Origin: Zancudomyces culisetae
Taxonomy: Eukaryota > Kickxellomycota > Harpellomycetes > Harpellales > Legeriomycetaceae
Length of the DNA: 12,247 nucleotides
Assembly: GCA_001969505.1 (NCBI GenBank)
Contig: LSSK01001619.1
Coordinates: 1-12,247 of the forward strand
Reading direction: 5' to 3'
Shown here: positions 1 to 8,006 of the stretch, piece after piece
How the letters are laid out: every line of letters begins with the position of its first letter
Numbering within the stretch: the stretch's first letter is position 1
Translations under genes and position numbers: made by a program
The notes under the pieces: model-generated
What the model was told of the DNA's origin: nothing
The model's database searches: none
What the model saw: only the letters and a program-made list of their open reading frames with translations

Positions 1-2860
1 CCCAGCCGGCATAATTGACAACCAAATCAATCATATGAGTTACCAGAACCACTGTTCTTCCCTCCATTATTTTGTTTCTGCTGCTAGGATCAAAACAGCT
101 GTGTACTATATGATGAGCTGTCTGAGAATCTACGGCTGACAACACATCATCTAGCAGCAAATACTGTGCTTGTGAATACAGTGCTCGTGCCAAACTGATT
201 CTTTGTTTTTGTCCTCCAGATAGCGTGATTCCGCGCTCACCGACTTGACTCTGGTCACCATTAACCAACTGTCTGAAATCTGCCTTTAATGCAGTCATCT
301 TCAGTACCTGCTCATATCTCTCAACGTCGTACTCAGACCCAAACAGAATATTGTCTCGTACAGTTGCGTTTCTCAACCATGATTCCTGAGGCACATATCC
401 AATCATAGCATTCATGCCAAGTCCTGGATGTGTTGCCATTACTGTTGATGTGGTAGCTGTCGGGTATTTGATATATCCATCAACCAATTTCATCTCTCCT
501 ATCAATGCTCGCAATATTGAAGTCTTTCCTGACCCTATCTTTCCTGCTATAATAGTCAATTTGTTCTTTGGAAATTTTATATTCAAGTTTCTCAACTTGA
601 AATTGGATTTTTTATCTCCATCGGAACCTGTGCTACCATGATCATTTTCATCGTTAGTTGATAGTGATACCGTTGTAGACGAGCTTGGAGTTGCAGCTGG
701 TGTCAACAATGGTGTATTTTCGTCAGCTTTATCTTTCTTTTGACTTCGTGAATAGTCCCATGACAACGTTGCATCAATAAATCCAAAATCATACTCATTA
801 CGAGTAGCTGCATCCTTAGAAGAATCGCTGCTCTCGCTTGTGTGCTTTCGTTTCATATCCGGAAGATTATAGCTTTCATTGCCTATAAATCCTTCAATTC
901 TTCTCAGTGAAACCAATCCACCAAGTGACCATGTCAAAAATCCTGGATACATATCAAAGACTGTCTTTAAAATAGAAAAGACTGCAAGCGAAGTAAACGC
1001 CACGCTACTAGTCATTTCATTTTTCAAAACCACTGCATATATCACAAATGATCCATACAACACCAACATGGGTAGAATTGACGATCCCACTCCCACAACC
1101 ACCCACATCTTGAGGAATTTCCATAAATACTCCAACTGTTTTGAACGAAGGTTTGTTATTTTGTCCACAAATTTATCTTCCCATCCAAATAATTTTACCG
1201 CTCGCATACCTCCTATCATCTCTCCAATTGCCACCATTCGTTTATCTGACACCAAATTCAACTTGGTCTCCAAATCTACCATGTAGTTGAATATCATCTT
1301 TGTAAAAGGATAATAACAAATCATAATCAGTACCCCACACAACGATGCTGGTCCCAAAAGCATGTAAAGGTATGCTATTCCTACAAATGCTTGTATCGGA
1401 AGCATTACTAAAAAGTCCAAATACGCCGCCACTTCTGTCACTCTCGACAAGTCTGTGCTGACCAAGTTCAGTATCTTTCGTCTGCTATTCTCCTCTGCAT
1501 CACCATCGTCATTTTTTTGTTTCTCGTCTTTTTCGGTAGGTCCAATATCACTGGTTGAATCAATTGAATTTAGCGCCTTATCTGCTATCTCACAACTGAG
1601 TGCATTTTTCAATTTAATGGATAATCTTCTTCCGATCCACAATGATTGCCCTTCCAAAAGATATTGAATTGTCGTAAATATCAACATCCCAACACAATAT
1701 CCATATATCACACTCCGATTACTTTCCACGCCCCCCTCATTATTCTTATCCTCCAAGTACGTCAATATTTTGTTTAAAAAAAATGGTCCGCTAAACTTGA
1801 CTATTGTAAGCATAAATCCAATAGAAAACTGCCGGATAAATTCCCATCGAAGATAGAGTATAGACTTGATTAGCAACGAGCTGTTACGATATCGTTTTTT
1901 GGTGGCTGCATATTCTTCCCAATTGGATCCCGGAAGATCTTTGCCCTGGAATTTAAACAAATCTATATAATCCAATTTTATCCGACCGGCTTCTTTCACA
2001 ACATTATTTAGCCACGCGAAATACAATCGTGATATAAATGATGCAGAATATTCTGGTGTTTCCACTAGCTTTGTTGCACTGGTATATACATTTCCTCCCA
2101 TTCTTTTGGTCGCTTCACCTCCATCTTGTTGCTGTACAAGTGGGCTTTCCACTTTTTCTATCCTCACCTTATTGTATGTGAGTCCCACTAGAAGCGCATT
2201 TACAACAACAGCTAAAAACCTTAATATTGAAAATCCCATCGCATTGGTAAATCTGCCATTTTCTTGTTCAAACCCACTTACAAGCACATCAATCAATCTG
2301 TACAGTTCATACACACTACTTGCAAACATGAAAATAACGGTCTGTACATTTACCAATGTTGTTCTTTGTCCAAATATCCTTCCCTCACTACTTGTGCTTG
2401 AAGATACCTTACAAAGCGTGTACACACCCATTATTGACCATGCTAGCGCCATCCGAACTGCACCCTGTTCTTTATCGGCGTCTTCATCCGTGTCTTGGTG
2501 GAGTGCCTGTTTCCAGTACAATACGCTCGCCAATACCGTTAGCCCAAAACTCATAATTATAGTCTTTCTCCAATTGTCTCTAGCTCTAGTTACCGGTTCG
2601 TCAACATCCTTTTCACCCAGTTTTAACGAGCCACTGGCCGCATTTCGATCGTCTTTGTTGCTTATAAAATCATCAATCTGTTTGTAAATGCTTTCGCCCT
2701 CTATCCCTCGAGTTCCATCCCCTTCTTCAAGAGTTGTAGGTCCCCTATTGCTTAAACCCTTGCGCAAAAATTTTGCTGTTTTGAATCCTAATCCAACTAC
2801 CGTCCAGCATACTATAGCTGTCGATAATCCGTTCAGGAAACTTTCTTGTTGCATACTCAT
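1..2860 (-). CDS. ABCC/MRP-type ABC transporter, N-terminal 953 residues (runs off left edge)
   Basis: This is a full-length-type ABC exporter of the fungal ABCC (MRP; Ybt1/Vmr1-like) group, probably vacuolar or plasma-membrane, in a family that moves glutathione conjugates, bile acids and similar organic anions. Reading from the ATG at 2860, a TMD0-like N-terminus has about five hydrophobic segments (near 10-28, 100-117, 135-152, 173-193, 212-234). The first membrane domain spans about 335-645, with the MRP-type coupling sequence around KLFGWE near residue 558. NBD1 has Walker A GKIGSGKT (773-780), Q-loop VPQES, signature LSGGQ (880-884), Walker B LLLDD (D904, D905) and switch His942. Asp905 replaces the catalytic Glu, as is usual in ABCC NBD1. 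A Ser/Thr/acidic insertion lies near 705-757. An in-frame TAA at 2942-2944, with no ATG between, supports this start. The second membrane domain and NBD2 lie outside the window. The family is clear, but which paralogue is not. Confidence 0.95.
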   Translation of the reverse strand, partial: MSMQQESFLNGLSTAIVCWTVVGLGFKTAKFLRKGLSNRGPTTLEEGDGTRGIEGESIYKQIDDFISNKDDRNAASGSLKLGEKDVDEPVTRARDNWRKTIIMSFGLTVLASVLYWKQALHQDTDEDADKEQGAVRMALAWSIMGVYTLCKVSSSTSSEGRIFGQRTTLVNVQTVIFMFASSVYELYRLIDVLVSGFEQENGRFTNAMGFSILRFLAVVVNALLVGLTYNKVRIEKVESPLVQQQDGGEATKRMGGNVYTSATKLVETPEYSASFISRLYFAWLNNVVKEAGRIKLDYIDLFKFQGKDLPGSNWEEYAATKKRYRNSSLLIKSILYLRWEFIRQFSIGFMLTIVKFSGPFFLNKILTYLEDKNNEGGVESNRSVIYGYCVGMLIFTTIQYLLEGQSLWIGRRLSIKLKNALSCEIADKALNSIDSTSDIGPTEKDEKQKNDDGDAEENSRRKILNLVSTDLSRVTEVAAYLDFLVMLPIQAFVGIAYLYMLLGPASLCGVLIMICYYPFTKMIFNYMVDLETKLNLVSDKRMVAIGEMIGGMRAVKLFGWEDKFVDKITNLRSKQLEYLWKFLKMWVVVGVGSSILPMLVLYGSFVIYAVVLKNEMTSSVAFTSLAVFSILKTVFDMYPGFLTWSLGGLVSLRRIEGFIGNESYNLPDMKRKHTSESSDSSKDAATRNEYDFGFIDATLSWDYSRSQKKDKADENTPLLTPAATPSSSTTVSLSTNDENDHGSTGSDGDKKSNFKLRNLNIKFPKNKLTIIAGKIGSGKTSILRALIGEMKLVDGYIKYPTATTSTVMATHPGLGMNAMIGYVPQESWLRNATVRDNILFGSEYDVERYEQVLKMTALKADFRQLVNGDQSQVGERGITLSGGQKQRISLARALYSQAQYLLLDDVLSAVDSQTAHHIVHSCFDPSSRNKIMEGRTVVLVTHMIDLVVNYAGW

Positions 2861-3044
2861 TTCTCTTTGCAATTTTACTTTTGTTGTATTCTTATTCTTT
2901 TCCTTTTTCTTGTCCTTGCACTCTACTCTATATCTACGTTTTTAGAAGATTAATTGAGGAGGAAAAAGTTCTAAAATCTAGAAATATTCAAGTTTATCGT
3001 TCAAAATTCCAATAACCGTGATTCCTATTCGACTCATTCAAAAC

Positions 3045-3050
3045 TATATA
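3045..3050 (-). promoter_or_regulatory. Candidate TATA box for the ABC transporter
   Basis: TATATA (TATATAGT on the minus strand) lies about 185 bases upstream of the transporter ATG. This is slightly far but within the range seen in yeasts. Similar AT words are common here, so the call is weak. Confidence 0.25.
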
Positions 3051-3315
3051 CAAGATTGATCAAAACTGATCGCGTTAAACCACAAAGAATTAGCTGAATG
3101 AAAACCCTGCGCTCAAAGCTTCTTCTTGGTATTAGCCTCTTTGACTTTTTTTTAAGGGCTTTTTCTTTCCCTCAATATCAGTTTATCTCTTAATTTCTAA
3201 AGAAAAGCTTTAGTTTAAATAGTAAATCTGAAATAGTGAGCGGAGGAGGCTTGAAAGGAAAAAAAAATCCTGAAAAAAAAAAATTACTGCGGATAATTTA
3301 AGGTGTTGTGGTACA

Positions 3316-3714
3316 GTAAGTACAGTTGTGCCATTTTTTTATTTTTTTTTCCTTTTCCGCAGTTTCTAGCTCGAAACTAGAAAAAAAAAATTTTTTTTTT
3401 GTTTAGATTTTTCAGGTAAGCAAACAAATAATCACAGTGTATTTAAAAAGAGAACATATGAATAAAAGGATTTTTGAGTTATGAAGGAGATAATTGGCAT
3501 TGAAAAAAAAATAGCAATTGACACTAGCTATTGGTTAAATATTATTAGGTGATAAGATTAATCCCCATTATTATTCTAGCGTCAATCAAAGTTGGAATAA
3601 AGCCATTAGATTTTCCTGGACAGAAGGATATATAAAAGATACATTACCCAAAAAAGGTGGTGTGATACTGCGTGGTTGGTGCCTATAAATATACTAACAC
3701 GATTCTCTCTTTAG
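3316..3714 (+). other. Intron-like signal set without visible coding exons
   Basis: A consensus 5' splice site GTAAGT begins at 3316, and a second, CAG|GTAAGC, lies at 3416. A perfect TACTAAC branch-point word lies at 3692-3698. It is followed by a pyrimidine-rich stretch and the first downstream AG (TTTAG, ending 3714), 17 bases after the branch A. The order and spacing suit a yeast spliceosomal intron of about 300 or 400 bases. No open frame worth naming flanks it: the downstream frame starting ATG at 3715 stops after seven codons. It could be an intron of a non-coding transcript, or chance in AT-rich DNA. Confidence 0.2.
3361..3400. repeat. Inverted repeat followed by A10-T10 palindrome
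   Basis: TTTCTAG (3363-3369) and CTAGAAA (3377-3383) form a 7-bp inverted repeat with a 7-base loop. An alternative register pairs AGTTTC (3361-3366) with GAAACT (3373-3378). Directly after it, ten A (3381-3390) are followed by ten T (3391-3400), a perfect palindrome. Such poly(dA:dT) tracts disfavour nucleosomes in yeast promoters, so this may mark an open promoter core between the divergent genes. Confidence 0.55.
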
Positions 3715-3716
3715 AT

Positions 3717-3732
3717 GCACAGCGCACTGTGC
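3717..3732. repeat. Small perfect hairpin GCACAG-CGCA-CTGTGC
   Basis: A 6-bp GC-rich stem with a four-base loop sits three bases after the AG of the intron-like signal set, in otherwise AT-rich DNA. It could be part of a structured RNA or a dyad binding site. Nothing else supports either reading. Confidence 0.3.
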
Positions 3733-3920
3733 CACTAAAGGATCTCGACATTTCAATATTTCTAGAACATTAGTTCATCATTGCGGAACAATAAAGTCCA
3801 TTCTGTGATATTAACAGTAGTAGTAGTAGCAGTATATACCTAGCACCAATTGTAAAAAAAACAAACAAGTTGAATGAGCTTTACCATATTGACCCTCAAT
3901 ACATATTTGTGATACCTAGA

Positions 3921-3940
3921 GTTCAATCTAGTTCAATCTA
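3921..3940. repeat. Perfect decamer tandem duplication
   Basis: GTTCAATCTA occurs twice back to back. A nearby (GTA) microsatellite lies around 3816-3832. These look like local slippage duplications, with no function visible. Confidence 0.6.
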
Positions 3941-4425
3941 GATAAATCTCTTTGTAAAGTATCCAAGTAGACATATTTGAAAACATCTCCAGTTGTAGGT
4001 GAGGTACACCATTATATCGCATTATCGATCTAGAGCTTCCAGTCTGTTTAATTCCGCCTCCCTTCAACAACAACAATACTCATCTTTTTTTATGATCGTT
4101 AAAGAGTAAGACAAGACCTGTTATATATTTTTTCAAAGAGTTTCTCTTTTTTTCTTACTTCATAAACAATGAAATAAGAAAGAAAAAGTAGTTGAATTAA
4201 CAACATTCCAAGATATATATATCAAGATTTTTTTAATTCGGATAGATGGAAATGCAATCCAGATTAACAGTCCAACCAAGTACTGGTCGCGTTGTAAGTT
4301 TAGTATTCTCATATAAGACCACTTTTTTATAGAGTTTGTACTGGATTTTTTTCATTCCTATTATTTGATTTTTTGTTGATGCTTGGAGATCAAGGAAATA
4401 AGGGAAAAAAAACATCAGGGATTAA

Positions 4426-4432
4426 TTAGTAA
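4426..4432. promoter_or_regulatory. Candidate Yap1-type site TTAGTAA
   Basis: TTAGTAA is the reverse complement of TTACTAA, a Yap1 response element word in yeasts. It lies 463 bases upstream of the MAPEG start in the region shared with the ABC pump. Both families are commonly induced by oxidative stress, which makes it plausible. A seven-base word in 2 kb of AT-rich DNA has a fair chance of occurring at random. Confidence 0.2.
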
Positions 4433-4785
4433 GCAGTGGAGTTTGTATTTCAAATCAACTGTAGCTAGTATTTAAATCCCCTTGTCAAATCAATCTCTTT
4501 TATTTTTTTTTTGTTTAAGCAATAAACGAGTTCCGAAATACAAGCGTCAAATTAAATACTGGAAAGATAGAAATAGTAAAAAATTAATGGCATTTTTTTG
4601 GATTGTCTTGCGTTCCATATTTAATTTACAACGTGGAAACTCTAGGCAAAAGTTGAAACATAAAGGTGTATTTGTATTTAAATTTCATTTTTGGTTTAGG
4701 AGCAAATCGAATGACACAGAATAAAATGGAATAGATATGTTTGGTAAAATAGAAGTCTCGATACATCAATTATTTTAAAAAAAAG

Positions 4786-4792
4786 TATATAA
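4786..4792 (+). promoter_or_regulatory. Candidate TATA box for the MAPEG gene
   Basis: TATATAA lies 103 bases upstream of the ATG at 4895, just after an A-rich run. The spacing is typical of yeast TATA-type promoters, which are often stress-responsive. Confidence 0.4.
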
Positions 4793-4894
4793 CAAGCAAG
4801 TATTTTACAAAAATAAATCAGAAAATAAAAATATTCCAAATTCCAATAGTTTAATCATATACTAATACATAACTTGGTATAACAAACAGCAAAA

Positions 4895-5341
4895 ATGGTA
4901 GATCTAAACGGTGATTACAGATACAATATTTTGGCAGCAGCAGCCATGCTCCTCCAGTGCCAACTAGCAGGTGTAGCTTGCGGACATTCAAGAAGAAAGT
5001 ACAAGATTGACTATCCAGATATGGGATGTGGAAGATATGCCTCCAAATTGTCAGACAAAGAGTGGGTAGAATTCAACTCTGCCATCAGAGTTCACCAAAA
5101 CTATGTTGAACAGCTTCCAATTGCTGTAGGCGGAGTATTGTTGGGTGGATTGTACTTCCCCAGATTCTCTGCTGCTCTTGGTGCCGTCTATGTGGTTGGC
5201 CGTTTCTTGTATGCCCAGGGATATACCAAATTTGGACCAAAGGGTCGCATGGCAGGAGCTATCACTGCAAACCTTAGTGCTATTGCCAACCTTGTAACAT
5301 CCTTTGTAGGAATTTATTTTGCTTTTAAAAACGGCAATTAA
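4895..5341 (+). CDS. MAPEG-family microsomal glutathione S-transferase 3-like protein
   Basis: This small integral membrane enzyme resembles MGST3, which conjugates glutathione to electrophiles and reduces lipid hydroperoxides, usually in the ER or mitochondrial outer membrane. The 148 residues match the family length of about 150 and show four hydrophobic segments (near 11-29, 73-90, 93-110, 122-143). The family hallmark is intact: FNSAIRVHQN (60-69) with Arg65, His67, Gln68, Asn69, then Glu72. GLYFPR (85-90) and VGRFLYAQGY (101-110) match the conserved GG-Y-PR and VGR-YA-GY blocks. Arg103 aligns with the arginine used in glutathione activation in leukotriene C4 synthase-type members. The start has A at -3 and the N-terminus aligns with other MGST3 proteins, so no 5' exon is missing. 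It diverges from the ABCC pump gene 2 kb away. Family assignment is strong; actual substrates are unknown. Confidence 0.93.
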   Translation: MVDLNGDYRYNILAAAAMLLQCQLAGVACGHSRRKYKIDYPDMGCGRYASKLSDKEWVEFNSAIRVHQNYVEQLPIAVGGVLLGGLYFPRFSAALGAVYVVGRFLYAQGYTKFGPKGRMAGAITANLSAIANLVTSFVGIYFAFKNGN

Positions 5342-5425
5342 TCTAGCTTCCTTCTATAATGATCGATTTACTATAATTTGTTATTAATATTTTTCTTTCT
5401 TTTATTTCCTTTTGAATAGTTTTTT

Positions 5426-5431
5426 AATAAA
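5426..5431 (+). terminator. Candidate poly(A) signal of the MAPEG gene
   Basis: AATAAA lies about 85 bases after the MAPEG stop, preceded by T-rich sequence and followed by TATGTA near 5451. This is the usual mix of positioning and efficiency elements for yeast 3' end formation. Confidence 0.35.
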
Positions 5432-5842
5432 CTGAAACACTATGTAACTAAACACACATGTTTGATAATCGTTTTGGTTCAAGTGAGAAAATAACTCTGG
5501 GTGCATAAAATCAGTGATGAACAAAGTGAAAAGAAAAATGATACATTCCCATATGGTTTCAGAAATGTTTTCTGGAGCATATACACTCTAATTATTATTA
5601 CATGTATTTAAACCGATCCTGTTATTCATAGTAACTCTACTAGTACTGTACAAAAATGTACAAGAAAATATCTTTGGCCACGTATTGCCAAGAACAGTTT
5701 AGTTGAAGGTTAAAAAAAAACAGCACTAATTAATAATACTTTGCACAGGACATGACAATTCCACATTCCATTTTTTTTTAAAAATGTAAGGAATTAAATG
5801 ATTCTTGCATTATTTTCATTATTTAAAATTTGGATAATTTAA

Positions 5843-5875
5843 TTGGTTAAGCAAACCAAGAAGGTTGGTTAAGCA
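5843..5875. promoter_or_regulatory. Helically phased TTGGTT half-site cluster
   Basis: TTGGTT occurs at 5843-5848, its reverse complement AACCAA at 5854-5859, and TTGGTT again at 5865-5870, so successive half-sites start exactly 11 bp apart. The first and third are part of an 11-base direct repeat, TTGGTTAAGCA (5843-5853 and 5865-5875). The first two form a perfect inverted repeat with a 5-base spacer. The spacing puts all three on one face of the helix, as expected of an operator for a multimeric DNA-binding protein. It lies about 530-555 bp upstream of TIM44 and 500 bp after MAPEG. No factor is assigned. Confidence 0.35.
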
Positions 5876-6141
5876 TCTAGCACACTTTTGCTTTTATACA
5901 CACAAACCTTTGCCACCACCACCATCACCTCCTCTTCCTCTACTTTATTTCTTCTCAACTTCCTTCTTTCCTAGCTTTTTTTCTCGTCTTATTTCTGCAT
6001 CATTTCAGTATAGTTTGGTAAAAGTCTATAAAGCAAATAAAGGGAGAAAGAATAAAAGTAGGAAATGATTGATTGGAGTGGTTTATTGATGAAAATTGTT
6101 ATACCAAGAAAATTTATCATAACGATTCCAAAATATTCTTT

Positions 6142-6163
6142 AAAAAAAATTTTTTTTTTTTTT
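6142..6163. promoter_or_regulatory. A8-T14 poly(dA:dT) tract upstream of TIM44
   Basis: Eight A followed by fourteen T lie about 235 bases upstream of the TIM44 start, followed by more A runs towards the gene. In yeasts such rigid tracts exclude nucleosomes and mark constitutive promoters, in keeping with an essential housekeeping gene. Confidence 0.4.
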
Positions 6164-6396
6164 ACTCGCTAACGATTTATGGTGGTAAATTATGATTTAG
6201 CAAAGTGTCGATTTATAAGTTTTTAGATAAAGCATAAAAAAAAAAGAACAGCAAAAAAAAAAAAGTACTAGCTCTTAGATACATAAAAAAAAAATAGGGT
6301 TGTGAAGTAAAATATAACTTTTTAAAATTTCAAATTATACAAAAAAAAAAGTAAAAAAAAAACATAGAATAGAATAAAACTAAAATAGAATAAAAG

Positions 6397-7719
6397 ATGT
6401 ATTCGGGAATATACAAAAGAGTAGTACTAAGGACAGGACCTAGCCTTATAAGCAAAAAAATAGTAAATCCACAGGTACAAGTACTTGCACCAATTGGGGT
6501 CAAGTTGTATTCAAATGGAGGGCATGTGAGCCCAATAAAGGCATTCGCAGATTCGCTAAAGAAACAAATGAAGGAGAATCAGGAATTCAAGGATAGTGTC
6601 AAACTGATTGGCGACAAAACCTCGGCAGTAACAGAATCCGAATCGATGCAAAAAGCCAAGGAGGCAACATCAAAGAGTGCGGAGGCAATTAAAAAGACGG
6701 TAGTGGCAGTCGGGGGAGTGTTGGGAGAAGGGATTAGTAAAGTGGCGGATTCACAAGTGGCTAAAGCTACGGGGAGTGCAATTGCCAGTACAGCAAAGGT
6801 AGTGGAAAATGTGGCGTCTGTGGCGGCAGAACCAATTAAAAAGACACAAGTATACAAGAGTGTAGCGAGTAATGTTAGTTCATACGTGGATGAGGTTGGT
6901 GGGAGATATGGAGGGTATACGGACAAGGAGAAGCGAAGAGCGAACCGAGTGTTGAGTACAACAAACCGGGCAAAGACATTTGAGGAGTACAGAAAGGGGA
7001 AAGGAAGAGTAGTTAAGGCGAATCCAGAGTCGGGACAAGGGATGGTGTTGCACCATGATTCGAAGTGGAAAGAAAGTTGGGAGAATTTCAAGGCGAATAG
7101 TTCAGTTATGCAGGGGATATTCAATGCACAAAAGAAGCTTGGAGAGAGTGAGAATCCAGTGGTGGAATTTGGACGGAATATAAAGGAGAGAATAGGAGGA
7201 GTGTTTGGATTTTTTGTGAATGAGACAGAGTCAGCGACAGCATTGCGAACGATTAGAGATACAATCGATTATGAATTTACAATAGACAAGTTTTTGAAAG
7301 AGCTGCGGGAATATATAATTCCAGAGGTGATGGATGCGTACTTGAATGGAGATGTTGGTACGTTGAAGGAATGGTGTTCTGAGGCTAGCTATAATGTATT
7401 GAGTGCAATAATTACAGCACAACAGCAGCAAGGGTTAATCTCAGACTGTAAGATATTAGACTTGAGACACGTGGATTTCCATTCGGCAAAGATTTTGGAT
7501 AATGATGTACCAGTGATTATCATTACCTTCCAAACACAGGAAAACAATGTGTTTAGAAATGCAATAAGCAATGAAATAGTATCGGGAAGAGAGGATTTGA
7601 TTGAAGCGTGTACTTATGTGGCTATATTTACCAAGATTGTTGAAAACATGGATAATCCAATTACAGCAGGATGGAAGATGATTGATTTAGCAAAGAATTC
7701 TTCTAGACCCACTTGGTAA
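6397..7719 (+). CDS. TIM44: Mitochondrial import inner membrane translocase subunit Tim44
   Basis: Tim44 is a peripheral protein on the matrix side of the inner membrane. It tethers mtHsp70 (Ssc1) and its co-chaperones to the TIM23 channel as part of the import motor PAM. The 440 residues are close to the S. cerevisiae length (431). A basic, nearly acid-free presequence covers about 1-38. The family start of the mature part follows (SPIKAFADSLKK, from 45), then an Ala/Lys-rich helical region and the RYGGYTDKEKRR block (near 170-181). The membrane-binding C-terminal Tim44 domain begins around SENPVVEF (251), includes KELREYIIPEVMDAY and ends with AGWKMIDLAKNSSRPTW. An in-frame TAA two codons before the ATG (TAA-AAG-ATG) fixes the start. 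Residue 303, the conserved Leu of LREYI, is encoded by CTG. It converges with the uS14m gene. Confidence 0.97.
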   Translation: MYSGIYKRVVLRTGPSLISKKIVNPQVQVLAPIGVKLYSNGGHVSPIKAFADSLKKQMKENQEFKDSVKLIGDKTSAVTESESMQKAKEATSKSAEAIKKTVVAVGGVLGEGISKVADSQVAKATGSAIASTAKVVENVASVAAEPIKKTQVYKSVASNVSSYVDEVGGRYGGYTDKEKRRANRVLSTTNRAKTFEEYRKGKGRVVKANPESGQGMVLHHDSKWKESWENFKANSSVMQGIFNAQKKLGESENPVVEFGRNIKERIGGVFGFFVNETESATALRTIRDTIDYEFTIDKFLKELREYIIPEVMDAYLNGDVGTLKEWCSEASYNVLSAIITAQQQQGLISDCKILDLRHVDFHSAKILDNDVPVIIITFQTQENNVFRNAISNEIVSGREDLIEACTYVAIFTKIVENMDNPITAGWKMIDLAKNSSRPTW

Positions 7720-7753
7720 TAAAAGAAAAATAAAAAGAAAAAGAAAAAAAGGT

Positions 7754-7780
7754 GGGGGGGGGAGAAGGGAGGGCGAGGGG
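7754..7780 (+). other. G-quadruplex motif in TIM44 3' flank
   Basis: Runs of nine, three, three and four G are separated by AGAA, A and CGA, fitting the strict G3+N1-7 rule with short loops. It starts 34 bases after the TIM44 stop and is preceded by an almost pure purine stretch from about 7719, so the mRNA could carry an RNA quadruplex. It is the only G-rich block in AT-rich non-coding DNA and lies between two convergent genes. A role in 3' end formation or transcription pausing is inference. Confidence 0.7.
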
Positions 7781-8006
7781 AATCATATTTTATAACATAT
7801 ACATACATTTTATATATCTATAACGTTTGCTAGTATAATTTATTTGTTGTTGAGACTTGTTAGTATTTCTAAATAAAAGAAGAATTTATTTTCTCGGTAA
7901 AGTGAAAAAAAAATGATAGAGTACCAACAACAAAAAGATAAAGTCTTTAAAGTATTTGGTTTTTAGTTTGAAGATTAAAGTTTAAAGCATTCGTAATATA
8001 TATTTT

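Larger units (their letters stand above)
2861..4894. other. Divergent intergenic region, about 2 kb, no convincing gene
   Basis: The region separates the divergent ABC transporter and MAPEG genes. It is AT-rich with many A and T runs. The open frames in it (for example 4482-4724 plus, 80 codons; 4233-4415 minus, 60 codons) are short, of low complexity and unlike any family I recognise. I found no tRNA with a plausible B box and acceptor stem. Sites listed separately are TATA candidates, a palindromic A/T block, a Yap1-like site, a decamer duplication and an intron-like signal set. The length is large for a yeast promoter, so an unannotated non-coding RNA is possible but not shown. Confidence 0.6.
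5342..6396. other. Intergenic region between MAPEG and TIM44, no gene seen
   Basis: The first 100 or so bases look like the MAPEG 3' flank. About 5910-5995 is a pyrimidine-rich stretch on the plus strand; the 67-codon frame across it (5865-6068) is low-complexity and lacks family features. From about 6140 to 6395 there are repeated A runs of 8-12 and an A8-T14 block, consistent with the nucleosome-poor TIM44 promoter. No tRNA or snoRNA with a complete box set was found. Confidence 0.6.

Noticed and set aside
3304-4075. Possible solo LTR bounded by TGTTG and CAACA with internal TATA words
   Set aside because: No target-site duplication, no primer-binding site or polypurine tract, and the end words are common in AT-rich DNA.
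4528-4536. TTCCGAAA word resembling the core of a point-centromere CDEIII
   Set aside because: No CDEI word or AT-rich CDEII of suitable length precedes it, and the organism is not clearly from the point-centromere lineage.
4482-4724. 80-codon plus-strand open frame, basic and Phe-rich
   Set aside because: Low-complexity AT-driven composition, no family resemblance, and the downstream MAPEG protein is already complete at its N-terminus, so it is not a missing exon.
5475-5485. GGTTCAAGTGA, similar to a tRNA B box
   Set aside because: The last bases do not match, and no A box, anticodon stem or acceptor stem pairing was found around it.
5510-5600. AGTGATGA resembling a C box of a C/D snoRNA
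   Set aside because: No properly placed CTGA D box with terminal stem could be found downstream.
6579-7124. 181-codon antisense open frame within TIM44
   Set aside because: It is the reverse shadow of the Ala/Lys-rich Tim44 coding region, without its own features.
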